This document shows, in pieces, positions 27,801 to 42,800 of a stretch of DNA of 64,000 bases. The stretch comes from Anadara kagoshimensis. Taxonomy: Eukaryota; Mollusca; Bivalvia; Arcoida; Arcidae. A program made the translations under genes and the position numbers. Location of the stretch: NCBI GenBank assembly GCA_021292105.1, contig CM037867.1, forward strand, positions 43,601,843 to 43,665,842, written 5' to 3'. The number at the start of each line of letters is the position of its first letter. The stretch's first letter is position 1. The notes below the pieces were generated by a model. That model ran no database searches. It had not been told where the DNA came from and was given only the letters and a program-made list of their open reading frames with translations.

Positions 27801-30800
27801 TCCTGTAAAGTTTGGTTCAAATTGGCTCAGCGGTTTCAAAGAAGATAGCAAATATATGCTTTTCCCATAGGGTCCAATGTTAAACTATCTTCTGCGCTGG
27901 CGGCCATGTTTTTTGACGGATCAGAAAAATTTTGGCAATCTAAATAAAGGACCTTCCTTACACCATTCCTGTAAAGTTTGGTTAAATTTGCTTCAGTCAT
28001 TTCTGAGGAAATAGTCAAAAATGCATTTTTCTCATAGGGTCCAATGTTAAACTATCTTCTGCGCTGGCAGCCATGTTTTTTGGCGGATCAAAAACATTTC
28101 GGCAATCTAAGTAAAGGACCTTCCATACATCATTCCTGTAAAGTTTGGTTAAAATTGGTTCAGGGGTTTCAGAGGAGATAGTAAAAATGTGAAAAGTTTA
28201 CAGACGGACTGACAGACTGACAGACTGACGGACTGACGGACGGACTGACGGACGACGGACGCCGAGTGATGGCAAAAGCTCACATGGCCTTTAGGCCAGG
28301 TGAGCTAAAAAGATATGACTAAAGTTATGTCATAATTGGAATATTCATGATGAACACACCTGGAAAAAACCCGAGCAACAGTGACTTACCTGACCCTAAA
28401 TGCCCTGATGTAACTTTGAATAAGGCCCAATTGGTATATCAACTTTCCAAAACTTTCCCAAAATTTCTCTATGTACCAGAGAACTGAACAATAATGTTTT
28501 TAATTAATAATATAATTTGGTTAGGTCAGTGCATTTTAAATGCATTTTATTGATAGATTAATGGAAACATTTTCAATTAAAAGAAATAAAGAATAAAAAC
28601 CATGTACACTCAATGTATGGAAATACAGTAGGCACCTCATTCTCTTTTGGTCATATATGTAGGTTGTCCAGGTGTGAATATTCTTAATTCAATTATGCAG
28701 GTGAAAGATAAATTTTTACCCAAAATTCATTTGTAATTTGGGGCCCAAATGGTTAGCTAGAATACATATTTGCTGTCAAAAATGTATTTTTCTATACACA
28801 ACATGCAGCATTTACAAACATATACTTTTTAGTTAGGTCTCCGAGTCATGAATAAATATGGACTGTTAAATTTTCCAAGCAATTCTTTATTAAAATGTAA
28901 TTCCATGTTCAAAATAGCTTTTATGCATAGTAGTAGTTTTGGAGGAGTTGATTAAAATGTGAAAAAGTTTACACATGAAGCACGGTGGATGAAGATAGAT
29001 GGTAATAGCTCATCTGAGCCTTTCGCTCAGGTGAGCTATAAATTCAGATACATATTACATCTCATTTGAATCATTCACATTATTTTTAGTGCTAGTTGAG
29101 TTAAAAGAAGAACTTAAACAAATCAAATACCTAATTGGGTGCTCCATTCTAGGTCTGTAGTTTGGTAGTCCAGGAGGTATCGGTCCCGGTCCCATCATAC
29201 CTTCCATACTAGCTGGATCACGGCACTGAAGTATGGCCTGTTGCTGGGCCTGTCTCTGTTGTTCTTGTTTCTCCTGAAATGTAAATATTCAATGTTTTAC
29301 TTTATTGTTATAAACCAACTTTTGTCAAAACTATCAACCAGAGAAATTAAAAATTAAATGTTATAATAAGGACATAGCACACTACATGGCTAGAGCTGGA
29401 ACCCACTATCTTTGAAACACGAGTCAACATTAAAAAAACACTCAAACACTATTATTATCATTGTTATTGTCCCCATGAGGCTTTTAGTTTGTTCATTTTT
29501 ATCAGAATAAACAATCTCCATTAATGAACAACAATTTACTGTACTACTCATGCTGAGGAATACAGAAATACAAACTATCATCTAATTTGTGTTTCTATGG
29601 AGTTTTCTTATACAAAAATGATGAAGGCTCTCAAATAATAGATGGCAATAATCACCCAAACAACTTTAAAATCCTTCCCTTTATATATCATGTATAATGC
29701 TTACTTGTTCTAGTAAATCCTGTATCAACAATGGTTGATCTTGTAATAACCCAGATTTCCCTCCTTGGGCCCCAGGTGAGCCCATTCCTTGCATAGGTGG
29801 TCTCATTCCAGGCATTCTCATTGGTGGCTGTCCTGGTGTTTGTTGTTGTCCAGGGGGACCATATGGGTGCACTGGTCCAGTAGGTCTTTGTACATGCATT
29901 CCAGGTGGTCCATGTTGACCAGGAAACCTAACATCTGCTGCACCATCTGGTCGAGATGGCAATCCCTGCATAGGCATTCTCATTTGTGGTGGAGCACCAG
30001 GTGATCCCATGTCCATGCCTTGAGGTGGAATTTGTACAGCATCTCCTCCAACCATGCCAGGTTGAGAGGCTCGAGGTCCAGACATGATACCAGGAGCTTG
30101 TCCTCTGACATTATGCTGTGATGTCACAGACTGACCATATAAGATACTATTTGGTGTTGGGGTCAATGTTGTCCCTCTTGGGGGAGGTCCTTGAATTGCC
30201 TGCTGAGCAAATGTTCCATGCATGTATTGGTTTGTTGGTGTTATCGTTCCCCTTGGTGACCTCTGCATTGGGAATGATGTTGGTGGTGTGTGGCCTGGAC
30301 TGTTTGATGTTGGGACTGGTGATGCCTGTGACACTGGGGTACCATATGGGGACTGTCCACTTCCAGAAGTTGCTAATGTAAAAGGTGATTGTGTTCTACT
30401 TGGAACAGCTTGATAAGGTGACTGTGGTGCAGAAGAAGTGGCAACACCCGTAAAAGGGGAGGTAACTGGTGGAGAAAAAGGTGAGTGAACTGCCTGTGAG
30501 AATGGAGACTGCTGCTGTACTTGACTCCCTGGTGTCACTGGTTGTTGACCAAATGGTGAAACTGGAGTTCGAGGTGATGGCACATTACTCTTTGGTGAGG
30601 GCATTACTTTGGGTGAAGGTAGACCCGTCTGTGTTGGTGGATAAACTCCAGCAGACCCAGGTGAGGGCTGGGATGTCTGGTATCCTTTCTGATGGACTGG
30701 AGACTGCATTGTTGAAGGATAAGGTGGTCTTGATCCAAGTCCAGTCGCTAAGGGATTTGTCTGGTCCATGCCATGAAGAAGACCTGAAGGTGTTTTAGGT

Positions 30801-33800
30801 GTCAATGGAGCAGTTGGTGTTTTTGGAAGTTGATCTTTACCTGATCCATCTGATTTCACAGAATCTCTACGTTCTAGAACACGGTTACTACTGTCTGTAT
30901 TTTGTAACAAGGCAGCAATCTGACTAGCTGTTGGTTCCTGTCTAGATTTCTCATCTTTAACTTTCCTGTCACCAGAGGCTTCAGAGTTACGTTCTTCTGT
31001 TTTTCTTTGACTAAATTCTAGGAACTTTGCCTGAAAGTTTGGTGTAGTTCCTGCTGATACATCAGGTTTTGTATCAATAGATCCTTCGTCTTCATCTGTT
31101 TTATCTGACTTTATCTTATCTGTATCCTCTGGTATTCCCTCTTGTATCTCTGTCTCTTCTTTAGGCTCATCCTCCAGATCATCAAATATACTGTTACCTC
31201 CTCCACCAAGGTCAAGTTCTGGATCAGCATATTTCAATATATCAAATGTACCATCAGCACCTGTAGAGATTAAATATACATTCATGTATGATGATATAAG
31301 ATTCTAGCTAATAAATAACATGAGATGTCTAGTTTGAGGATTAGGAGACTACTGATTTTAGACAGTAAATGTTTACATAAAAAGTGCCCATGAAAACGAA
31401 TAAATTATGACAAATTTGTGACAATACACATGATAGTCAAATGTTCTCAAGTGTGTTTGTTTAAACCATTCATTTTTTTGTTTATTGTTTGCCATTTTAA
31501 CTTTTATAATTAAATCCATTGAATTAGGATCCCAAACCAGCAGGTCCTTTTTTGTGATTTGCACTTATATTCAAAGGGCAATAACTCCAAGGAAAATGAG
31601 CAAACCAACTCGGTTAACAATATGCACATTTCATCAAAGTTGATGCTTTGCACCAAGTTTCATGAAATAAAGCTTTATAGGTTTGGAGAATTTGCGCAGA
31701 CAAGAATTAAGGATGAACGGATGAAATCTCAAATTAAATATCCACCTTTTTTTCTTTGAAAGGTGGGGTATAATAAAGTGAGAATAGGACCTGCACCACT
31801 CAACTGGTCTAGTGATTTCTGGGGAATTTTTAAAAAATCTGCTTAAAATAATATCCTATTTGCATCATCTGTAAAAACTGGATCAACGAAAATTTTCTCT
31901 TAAAAATCTGATGTAAATGTTAAGTGACTATATAAAACAGATGAGCAAATAATGTTTTAATGGTATTTAACAGATACATTTTCTCCATGGACATAGCAAA
32001 TAGTAAATAAAACTCACCTAAAAGATCACTTATGTTCTCATCTTCTATATCTTGTTTCTCATCCTCAGATGACAAAGAAATTTTTGTTCCATCTTGTGGG
32101 CCTTTACGAGGCTGTGATGGAGGTTTAATCTCTTTACCAGGAGCTGGAATAGTACCCTGGCCTTGCACATTATCAGGCTGTATTGGTGCCTGGCCCTCAA
32201 TAGCAGGAGGTTGAACGGAGCCCTGATTTGGATCAAAGGGAAGAGGAAGTTGTTCCATTGCTCCCGGTGCCTGGACAGTCTGTTGCATCATCTGAGAAAT
32301 ATGTGCTATTGATGAAGAGGCAGGTTGTGATCCTGTACCCTGTGGTGACTGCTGAGGCATATGGGGTTGATTTGGACCAGAACCTTGAAGTGGACCCTGC
32401 ATCCTGGCTTGTAATATCTGTAAAAATTCAGCTTTCTGCTTCTCAGGTATACTCAAATCCTAGAAAGACCAATCAAAGAACTTTGATATTTTAGACAATC
32501 ACATGTATTCATGAAATTGTAACCTATGTTCTACAGTTATTGCATATCAATTTCTTATAGAATATCAATTTGTTATAGAATATCTCGAATATAACAAGGT
32601 ATTCAGAGAACACCCCCCCCCTTTGGATTTTGGATAGACATGAGGGATACAATTTTTAATCTATACCACCATGTGCATTCAGAGAAAATTTTCAAAGATG
32701 TACACCTGAGAGATTTGATAATTACCTGATTTTGTCCAGGTCGGTTTGGAGAGTATCCTTCTGGTGGCAATCCTGATGGGCGTACCGGTCTAGTTACCTG
32801 ACCAGGCATTGCAGGTCTTGGCTGGCCGTCAACAAATGGGCCTCGCATTCCATATTCTGCCATTTCTGTAAAAGCAGATAACAAAATAATAGCAGGAAAT
32901 GCAATTATACATGACAACAAATGACGTAACAGGGCCTGTATCGTTAAACTGGCACTTTATTTGCATTTGAATTTTGGGCAGCCATGCCAGACACAATTTT
33001 CAAAAATATAGATCAATCTAGGAAACACTTTTCACAAATTTGTTCCATTTTTTTCTGTATGCATGTACTCTGAAAACTTTCTTTGCATTATGAGATAGAT
33101 ATCTCTGTACTTTCTGAATATCAAATTTGAACTAAATTGATCCATTAATAAATATGTTATCACTATTTATCTTTTTATTTTATTTACAATAATGGTGCTA
33201 ATCTTCAATTTCTGCCAAGCTGGGCAAAACTTTTAACCAGCATCAACTAAGAATGTCCCTTACCTAATAAATTACATGTTGAATTTACCTAATTCTTTAT
33301 TTCATACTGTTTGTTGATCAATAATTGTGATCCAAATGTAAAGCACATCGAAAGACATCTTTATCAAGTGACCCAGGGACCTTAATACTCACCTGAGGAT
33401 ATATCCCACTTCTCATAGAGAAGTTCAATGCTTTATTACATTAATTAGGAAACCATCCAAATTTTCAGCAGTTACGGCCAAAATATAGGATGTATGCAAA
33501 ATATTTTTTACTTATCTTAAGAATACTACATCCAAAATATCCCAGGTTTAGCTAAAGCATATTTATAAACAACCAGTAAAAAGTACAAAGGTAAAAAAAA
33601 CAAGGCCATTTTAGTACTCTTATGCATATGTGACCTTGACCTTTGAACATATGACCTTCATCTGTATATCAAAATGACTGTTATATCTAAGCATATGGCT
33701 ATGAGCTAAAATGAACAACTTTGACCTTGACTACTGTTATCAGCTGGTTATGGGCTCCTGTCAATTGTTTATTAATATTTTCTGATGACTGGGAAAACAA

Positions 33801-36800
33801 CAAAAGTAAGACACCTGACTACAGGTATTTACTAATTAATAAATAAAAGCTAAGAAATTTTCTATGTAGTTAAGTGGGATGGCCATTTTTGGCTATGCAA
33901 TTATGCAGGTATTTTTCAAAAGAATGCATTGGAAATGGTTTTGGATTTAAAAATCCTAAGCAATTATCCAATATTAAATTAAGTGGGTTCAACAGTAGCA
34001 ATTTAAAGATGTTTCATAATGTAACACAAAGAAAGCAAGTCATTTATCGACCAAATTTCACAAACCAAAAATTATAAGGTTTAGACAGCAGAAAAGCCAA
34101 ATATCATATTTGATTTTTCCTCATTTAAGTTTTTAAGATTTTTCAGCCAAAGGGACATCGCAGTACCATAATATGTCCATTTTTTTAAACAGGCAGATAA
34201 AAAGGCATAACAAAATAAGAGTAAACTCATATTTATAGCACACCTGGTCTGAATTGTCCTGGTTGTGGAGGTCTAACCATTGGCGGTCCTTGGGGCCATC
34301 TTTCCATTACTGGCGAGTGTGGACTAAGTTGTGGACCACCTGGACTTGGAAACCTTGGACCTTCCTCTCCAGAATAACCTCCTCCAGGGCCAACTTTAAA
34401 ACAACAAAATAAATCAAAATTTTGTTCAAAATCAATTGCATCACAAACACATTTATACATGAGGCCCAATAGGGAATGTATACTGTGAAATCATTTATAC
34501 ATGAGGCCCAATAGGGAATGTATACTGTGAAATCATTTATACATGAGGCCCAATAGGGAATGTATACTGTGAAATCATTTATACATGAGGCCCAATAGGG
34601 AATGTATACTGTGAAATCATTTATGCATGAGGCCCAATAGGGAATGTATACTGTGAAATCATTTATACATGAGGCCCAATAGGGAATGTATACTGTGAAA
34701 TCATTTATACATGAGGCCCAATAGGGAATGTATACTGTGAAATCATTTATTTTTGTGATGTCCAATTTTCAAATACCATTTTGTGTGATTGTAAATTTGT
34801 AGTTTGTAATTTCTGTTTAAGGTAAGTTTGCAAGATACACTACATGTATTTTGTTAATATGAAAATTTGTGAGGAAGCAGGGATTTTTCTGGTCTTTTTG
34901 TGGAAGGGACCATGGAATGAATTGGGAATATCAATTGAAAAATTCATATTTTTAGAGTCTGACCCAAGACTTGACAGGGTTCGTACAGACATTTGGACTC
35001 CAAATTTAAGGACTTTTTGGGGTCTTTTCAGGGTCTTATCTGCAAATTTAAGGCCTAATCAAAGGGACAATTTTAGCAAAAAAAAATATTGGTGCAAAGC
35101 CAATTAAATCAATAAAAGAATTATTTACGTGTCCATAGCAATGGCACTTGAAGTGGAGGTTGAAGTTGGGCTTTCGTTGGGCCAGGTACCTTTAAGTTTA
35201 AATTGCCTATTTCAACATAACTTATCAATTAATTATTTATTGATATCAGTCTATTTGCAACCACTTAATATCGAAATACAGACACCCAATGGCCAAATTC
35301 AAGGGCTTTTTAGGGCCTTCAGGAAAATTCAAGGGCTTTTTAGGGTCAGACTTGTTTTTAGGGTCTTTTTAGGGCAAACATCAAAATTTAAGGACCTTTT
35401 AAGGTCTGTACGAACCCTGCTTGAAAGTGGGTAGTGACTGTTTTTTCGCCAAGCACTCGGCATTATGAAATGCAAGTCATGGTTCTTTCATATGGAAACT
35501 TAAAACAAACGATGACCTGTGTCACTGTGGGCTTAGCACACTAAAGAATCCTGCTGTATAATGCCATCAGCGCAATGCACACTTTTGCCTATAGTTTACG
35601 TGAAATATTCTTGACTGGGATGTTAAACACCATTACTCAACTCTCAACTCATACTTTTGGAAACATGAGAAAAGATGATATTCTGATTTACTCATTTTGA
35701 CATTTTTAATAGTAATCTTACAGTACTGTGAACAAATCTGTTTCAAACAAGCTGCATCCCTTGTGCCAGATGAACATTGAATACACATATGTGTAAATGT
35801 ATCCAAAATTATAGCTTTTTTGTCAATTTTCCCCTCTGAAATTTTCTAGAGTCATTTTGGGAATTTTTATGCAAAACACTTGGAAAAATGTACACTTTTT
35901 GGCATTGCAAATGGGTCCTTTCACTAGACCCTGTGAGTGACAAGAAAAATTCCTGATCAGGTATCCACAAAAACAACTATTGGGATACCCCTAAATGATT
36001 AAACAGTAGCTCAACTGGCACCACATGATCAATAACTTTAACATTGTATATATGCATCTATGACTTAGACCCTCATCAACATTGAACAACTTCAAAATTA
36101 AATATATGTCTATCTATATAATTCATTTCAATATTCAAATACATGTGAACTTCACCATATACCAATACCTACAATATTTTAATATACATGCCTGGACAAA
36201 AAAGTTTTCAAGATATATTGACAAATATACTATTTCAGTAATTTCCCCTTAAATGCCTTACTATTTCCCCATTCCATGCACCACAGATAAGATTTGTGTA
36301 AGTTGTATACAGTGTGCCATAAGAAGTTGTACATGAATATCTAAGACACCAGTATATCTCTTGTATATTCAGGAGGAGTTTTTAAAGATTTTTAACCATG
36401 TCCTTCTTCATGGGGCCCCCGAGGTGACATAACCCCTTTGCCCAGAAATTATAATAAGTTCCCCCAGTAGTTTTAGAGATGATTAAAATGCAAAATGTGA
36501 AAATGAAAGGAGAAAAATGCAGGGTCAAACCAGGGATGGAACTGGTACCACCCACACCATTCACGATTGTTCTACCACAGACTAGGGATGGAACTGGTAC
36601 CACCCACACCATTCGCGATTGTTCTACCACAGACCAGGGATGGAACTGGTACCACCCACACTATTCGCGATTGTTCTACCACAGACTAGGGATGGAACTG
36701 GTACCACCCACACCATTCACGATTGTTCTACCACAGACAAGGGATGGAACTGGTACCACCCACACTATTTGTGATTGTTCTACCACAATCCAGGGATGGA

Positions 36801-39800
36801 ACTGGTACCACCCACACTATTCGCGATTGTTCTACCACAGACAAGGGATGGAACTGGTATCACCCACACTATTCGCGATTGTTCAACCACAGACCAGGGA
36901 TGGAACTGGGACCACCCACACTATTCGCGATTGTTCTACCACAGACCAGGGATGGAACTGGGACCACCCACACTATTCGCGATTGTTCTACCACAGACCA
37001 GGGATGGAACTGGGACCCTCCACACTATTCGCGATTGTTCTACCACAGACCAGGGATGGAACTGGGACCACCCACACTATTCGCGATTGTTCTACCACAG
37101 ACAAGGGATGGAACTGGTATCACCCACACTATTCGCGATTGTTCTACCACAGACCAGGGATGGAACTGGGACCACCCACACTACATTCCTCCTGTTATTT
37201 TTGATTTTCCCAAAGTCCCAAGTAGAAAATCTCACAAACATTCCCTTAGATAACTTTATATGGCCCATAATTGCCAGTCTACCACTTATGAGGGCAACCT
37301 GTCCATTAAACTGTAACAGGAAGGAGAAAACATGCAGGGTCATACCAGGGATCGAATTAAAGATTTGCCACACTATAGGTAAGTGCTCTACCAACTGAGC
37401 TACCAGGACCGCCAAAATGCTAATGGATGACACATGAAAACACATTGATATGGGCAAACACATGTGATTAGTGCATGGCTGGTTTTACTATTAATATTAA
37501 AAATACACACCTGCATGTGGTGATGTAAGCCCCTGTGGAGGACCTGACTCTGGGGGCCATTGTTGCATTTCTGTCATCTTCTTTCTCTGACGCTTTTTAG
37601 TTTGTTGTGCCAGTATTTCCCGTACAGGAAGTTGTGGTCTGACATCTTTATCACCAGGTATACCTCCACCCTGTTATCAAGTATAGACATATTATCTTAT
37701 CTTTTAGCCATCTTACTATTATTATTATTATTAATTTTCTGACAATGCATCATGCCATTAGACCATGTATTTTGGGGTGAGGTGTTACTTATACTGGTAG
37801 CCAATTACTAGTTTTATATACTGATTAGTAAATGACATTTTAAATGAAAACCTTAATCCATGGTGATGATTTTGTTTTCACATACATACACAATCACACA
37901 TTATAAAATCTTGCTACCACAGAAATGATAAAATATGTACTGGACACAGAAACTAACACCTAACACATGGGATATTTCATGAGAATGTAGATGTTTTAAG
38001 GTTGAATGGTACTCTAAATAAACATAACATACCCTATGATTCAAATGCATATCAGTACTATTTTTTTTGGAAAAAAAAAATCAAAGATTTTCCATGTAGG
38101 CTTTTTTTCTTAAACTACAATATCTTACTACATCTTTTAAAATGTCTGTAATATATTATGGCCCTTTGTTTAACATATAAATCGGATCTTCTAGCAATGT
38201 TTTCATAAATAGACATAATTTGCTCCAATGACATAAGGTAAACCTGTCCAATTTAAGTAAATTTAGCCAAATAGATAAATATGTCAAGAGTAGGGTAATT
38301 CCTGACATATAAACATGATACAGTGCAACCTATGTAAATCAGAATACCCCCCCCCCATTTCTTAACTCAACCCAGAGTAAACTGAAAACCTGATCAATTC
38401 AAACAAAATCTACTGTCCAGAATGTGTTTAGTTTTTGAATGTTCATTCAACTGCATATTAAAGTAATTTTTCCTCATTATCCACCTCTCCCGAGTCTAAA
38501 ACACAGTCTATATTGTCTATAATGGGTCTGTGTGGTGATATTTTTAAACTGAACATATCCTTGGTCCACAGGCATTTGGTTTTGCCCTGAGCCTGCAGTT
38601 ATTTTTGTAGACCTGAAGCCCAAAAGGGTTTTGTAAATACAATAAAGCCTGGTTTAAGCCTGGTTTAAATGACACATTTAAATCTATCACCTTCTGAAAT
38701 AAATATTAATTATAGACTAAACAGGTATTCCATTTACACAGGATAGTAAAGTTAAGTTTTAACATGGTTTCCGTTTAGACAGGTTGCAATGTTTGATTAT
38801 TGTCAGTTGTGCAGTTATTATCAAGTTAATTAAAACTACAGCATTAGATATCACAGTTTAAATGCACTCATGTTAGATTAATGTTAAATGTATGTGAGAA
38901 TAAGGCTAAAAAGGGAAAAAAGCAGATACTAAATTACATTTTAATTCAAAATATAGTGCAAGAAAGAAAATGAAAAAAAAAAAAAAAAAAAGAATAGGAA
39001 AAGAAAAAAAACAAAAACAAAAATAAATAATATTCTCATATCAAGAAATCTAATTTTTTTAAAGTTCTTCCAATACTTCCTAGCAAGTTCCATGAAAGTT
39101 GTTTGTCATTTTGTTCAATTTTTCTTTCTCTCTAAGTTTTTAAAGGATCTCTCTCTCTCTCTCTGATGCCCAATTTGGAGACACATAGCCAAAATCTATA
39201 TCAATACCAATTGTAATAAAAGTACACTACATTCAAAAGAGATATTGGCTGGATTGGCCAGATCCATGGGACAACAACTAGTTTTTGCATTTAACAGTCA
39301 GTATTTTATTTATATTTAATACTTGTCTAGGGACAACACATTTAAAGCATCAAGGGTCTACGTTTTTTCAAGTCAGCTAGAGAATTCATCCCTCACTGCA
39401 ATTTCTCCACCTTGGCCCACAACAAAGATTTGTGCTAAATCAACATCAATCTAATGCTAATAGACGATAAAAAGTCTCAAGTTTTTCAAATGCAAATAAA
39501 TTTGTCATCAGTTTTAAATAACAGTAAAATTGTGATTCTGTCATAAATATTAACATTTAATTATCCATTAGCTTTAAAAACAGATTATTTTTATCAAAAT
39601 ATCCCTTTTTATCACCACAATTAACCATTACCATGGCCTTAGATACGAAAAACCTCAAGTGACATTTAACCATTATCATGGGCTTAGATACGAAAAACCT
39701 CTAGTGACATTTAACCATTATGATGGGCTTAGATACGAAAAACCTCTAGTGACATTTAACCATTATGATGGGCTTAGATACAAAAAACCTCTAGTAACAT

Positions 39801-42800
39801 TTAACCATTACCATGGGCTTAGATATGAAAAACCTCTGGTGACATTTAACCATTACCATGAGCTTAGATACGAAAAACCTCAAGTGACATTTAACCATTA
39901 TGATGGGCTTAGATACAAAAAACCTCTAGTGACATTTAACCATTACCATGGGCTAAGATACGAAAAACCTCTAGTGACATTTAACCATTACCATGGGCTT
40001 AGATACGAAAAACCTCTAGTGACATTTAACCATTACCATGGGCTTAGATACGAAAAACCTCTAGTGACATTTAACCATTACCATGGGCTAAGATACGAAA
40101 AACCTCTAGTGACATTTAACCATTACCATGGGCTTAGATACAAAAAACCTCTAGTGACATTTAACCATTACCATGGCCTTAGATACAAAAAACCTCTAGT
40201 GACATTTAACCATTATCATGGGCTTAGAGACAAAAAACCTCTAGTGACATTTAACCATTACCATGGCCTTAGATACGAAAAACATCTAGTGACATTTAAC
40301 CATTACCATGGCCTTAGATACGAAAAACCTCTAGTAACATTTAACCATTATCATGGGCTTAGATACGAAAAACCTCTAGTGACATTTAACCATTACCATG
40401 GGCTTAGATACAAAAAACCTCTAGTGACATTTAACCATTACCATGGGCTTAGATACGAAAAACCTCTAGTGACATTTAACCATTACCATAGGCTTAGATA
40501 CGAAAAACCTCTAGTGACATTCAACCATTACCATGGGCTTAGATACGAAAAACCTTTAGTGACATTCAACCATTATCATGGGCTTAGATACGAAAAACCT
40601 CTGGTAACATTTAACCATTATCATGGGCTTAGATACGAAAAACCTCTAGTGACATTTAACCATTACCATGGGCTTAGATACGAAAAACCTCTAGTGACAT
40701 TTAACCATTACCATGAGCTTAGATACAAAAAACCTCTAGTGACATTTAACCATTACCATGGCCTTAGATACAAAAAACCTCAAGTGACATTTAACCATTA
40801 CCATGAGCTTAAATATGAAAAACCTCTAGTAACATTTAACCATTATCATGGCCTTAGATACAAAAAACCTCTAGTGACATTTAACCATTACCATGGCCTT
40901 AGATACAAAAAACCTCTAGTGACATTTAACCATTACCATGGCCTTGGATACAAAAAACCTCTAGTGACATTTAACCATTACCATGGGCTTGGATACAAAA
41001 AAACCTCTAGTGACATTTAACCATTATCATGGGCTTAGATACGAAAAACCTCTAGTGACATATAACCATTACCATGACCTTAGATACAAAAAACCTCTAG
41101 TGACATTTAACCATTACCATGGCCTTAGATACAAAAAACCTCTAGTGACATTTAACCATTACCATGGCCTTGGATACAAAAAACCTCTAGTGACATTTAA
41201 CCATTACCATGGGCTTGGATACAAAAAAACCTCTAGTGACATTTAACCATTATCATGGGCTTAGATACGAAAAACCTCTAGTGACATATAACCATTACCA
41301 TGGGCTTAGATACGAAAAACCTCTAGTGACATTTAACCATTACCATGGGCTTAGATACGAAAAACCTCTAGTGACAATTAACCATTACCATGGGCTTAGA
41401 TACAAAAAACCTCTAGTGACATTTAACCATTATCATGGGCTTAGATATGAAAAACCTCTGGTGACATTTAACCATTACCATGGGCTTAGATACGAAAAAC
41501 CTCTAGTGACATTTAACCATTACCATGGCCTTAGATACGAAAAACCTCTAGTAACATTTAACCATTACCATGAGCTTAGATATGAAAAACCTCTAGTGAC
41601 ATTTAACCATTACCATGGGCTTAGATACGAAAAACCTTTAGTGACATTCAACCATTATCATGGGCTTAGATACGAAAAACCTCTGGTAACATTTAACCAT
41701 TATCATGGGCTTAGATACGAAAAACCTCTAGTGACATTTAACCATTACCATGGGCTTAGATACGAAAAACCTCTAGTGACATTTAACCATTACCATGAGC
41801 TTAGATACAAAAACCTCTAGTGACATTTAACCATTACCATGGCCTTAGATACAAAAAACCTCAAGTGACATTTAACCATTACCATGAGCTTAAATATGAA
41901 AAACCTCTAGTAACATTTAACCATTATCATGGCCTTAGATACAAAAAACCTCTAGTGACATTTAACCATTACCATGGCCTTAGATACAAAAAACCTCTAG
42001 TGACATTTAACCATTACCATGGCCTTGGATACAAAAAACCTCTAGTGACATTTAACCATTACCATGGGCTTGGATACAAAAAAACCTCTAGTGACATTTA
42101 ACCATTATCATGGGCTTAGATACGAAAAACCTCTAGTGACATATAACCATTACCATGACCTTAGATACAAAAAACCTCTAGTGACATTTAACCATTACCA
42201 TGGCCTTAGATACAAAAAACCTCTAGTGACATTTAACCATTACCATGGCCTTGGATACAAAAAACCTCTAGTGACATTTAACCATTACCATGGGCTTGGA
42301 TACAAAAAAACCTCTAGTGACATTTAACCATTATCATGGGCTTAGATACGAAAAACCTCTAGTGACATATAACCATTACCATGGGCTTAGATACGAAAAA
42401 CCTCTAGTGACATTTAACCATTACCATGGGCTTAGATACGAAAAACCTCTAGTGACAATTAACCATTACCATGGGCTTAGATACAAAAAACCTCTAGTGA
42501 CATTTAACCATTATCATGGGCTTAGATATGAAAAACCTCTGGTGACATTTAACCATTACCATGGGCTTAGATACGAAAAACCTCTAGTGACATTTAACCA
42601 TTACCATGGCCTTAGATACGAAAAACCTCTAGTAACATTTAACCATTACCATGAGCTTAGATATGAAAAACCTCTAGTGACATTTAACCATTATCATGGG
42701 CTTAGATATGAAAAACCTCTGGTGACATTTAACCATTACCATGGGCTTAGATACGAAAAACCTCTAGTGACATTTAACCATTACCATGGCCTTAGATACG

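Noticed and set aside
23208..28018. Repeated 60-70 residue ORFs within pearl-like elements
   Set aside because: They repeat with the core units on both strands, are not conserved in frame between copies, and show no known transposase or replication motif.
30118..30798. Plus-strand frames opposite exon 7 (87 and 109 residues)
   Set aside because: Shadows of the minus-strand coding exon, whose codon bias leaves the opposite strand open.
34307..34765. 152-residue minus-strand frame with INDFTVYIPYWASC repeats running into exon 4
   Set aside because: The 42-bp array is intronic; the frame joins exon 4 sequence in the wrong phase after the acceptor.
36479..37398. Three overlapping plus-strand frames of 176-241 residues at the SINE-derived minisatellite
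   Set aside because: With a 52-bp period the three frames read the same peptides in rotation. The source is a non-coding tRNA-derived SINE.
37338..37412. Functional tRNA gene
   Set aside because: A and B boxes are present, but the T arm and most of the acceptor stem do not pair, and a SINE-type tail follows.
39659..41020. 453-residue open frame of VTFNHYHGLRYEKPL repeats on the plus strand
   Set aside because: The 45-bp period is a multiple of three and lacks stops in one frame, so an open frame is automatic. Length breaks with each one-base indel, there is no start context or splice signals, and it lies in an intron of another gene.
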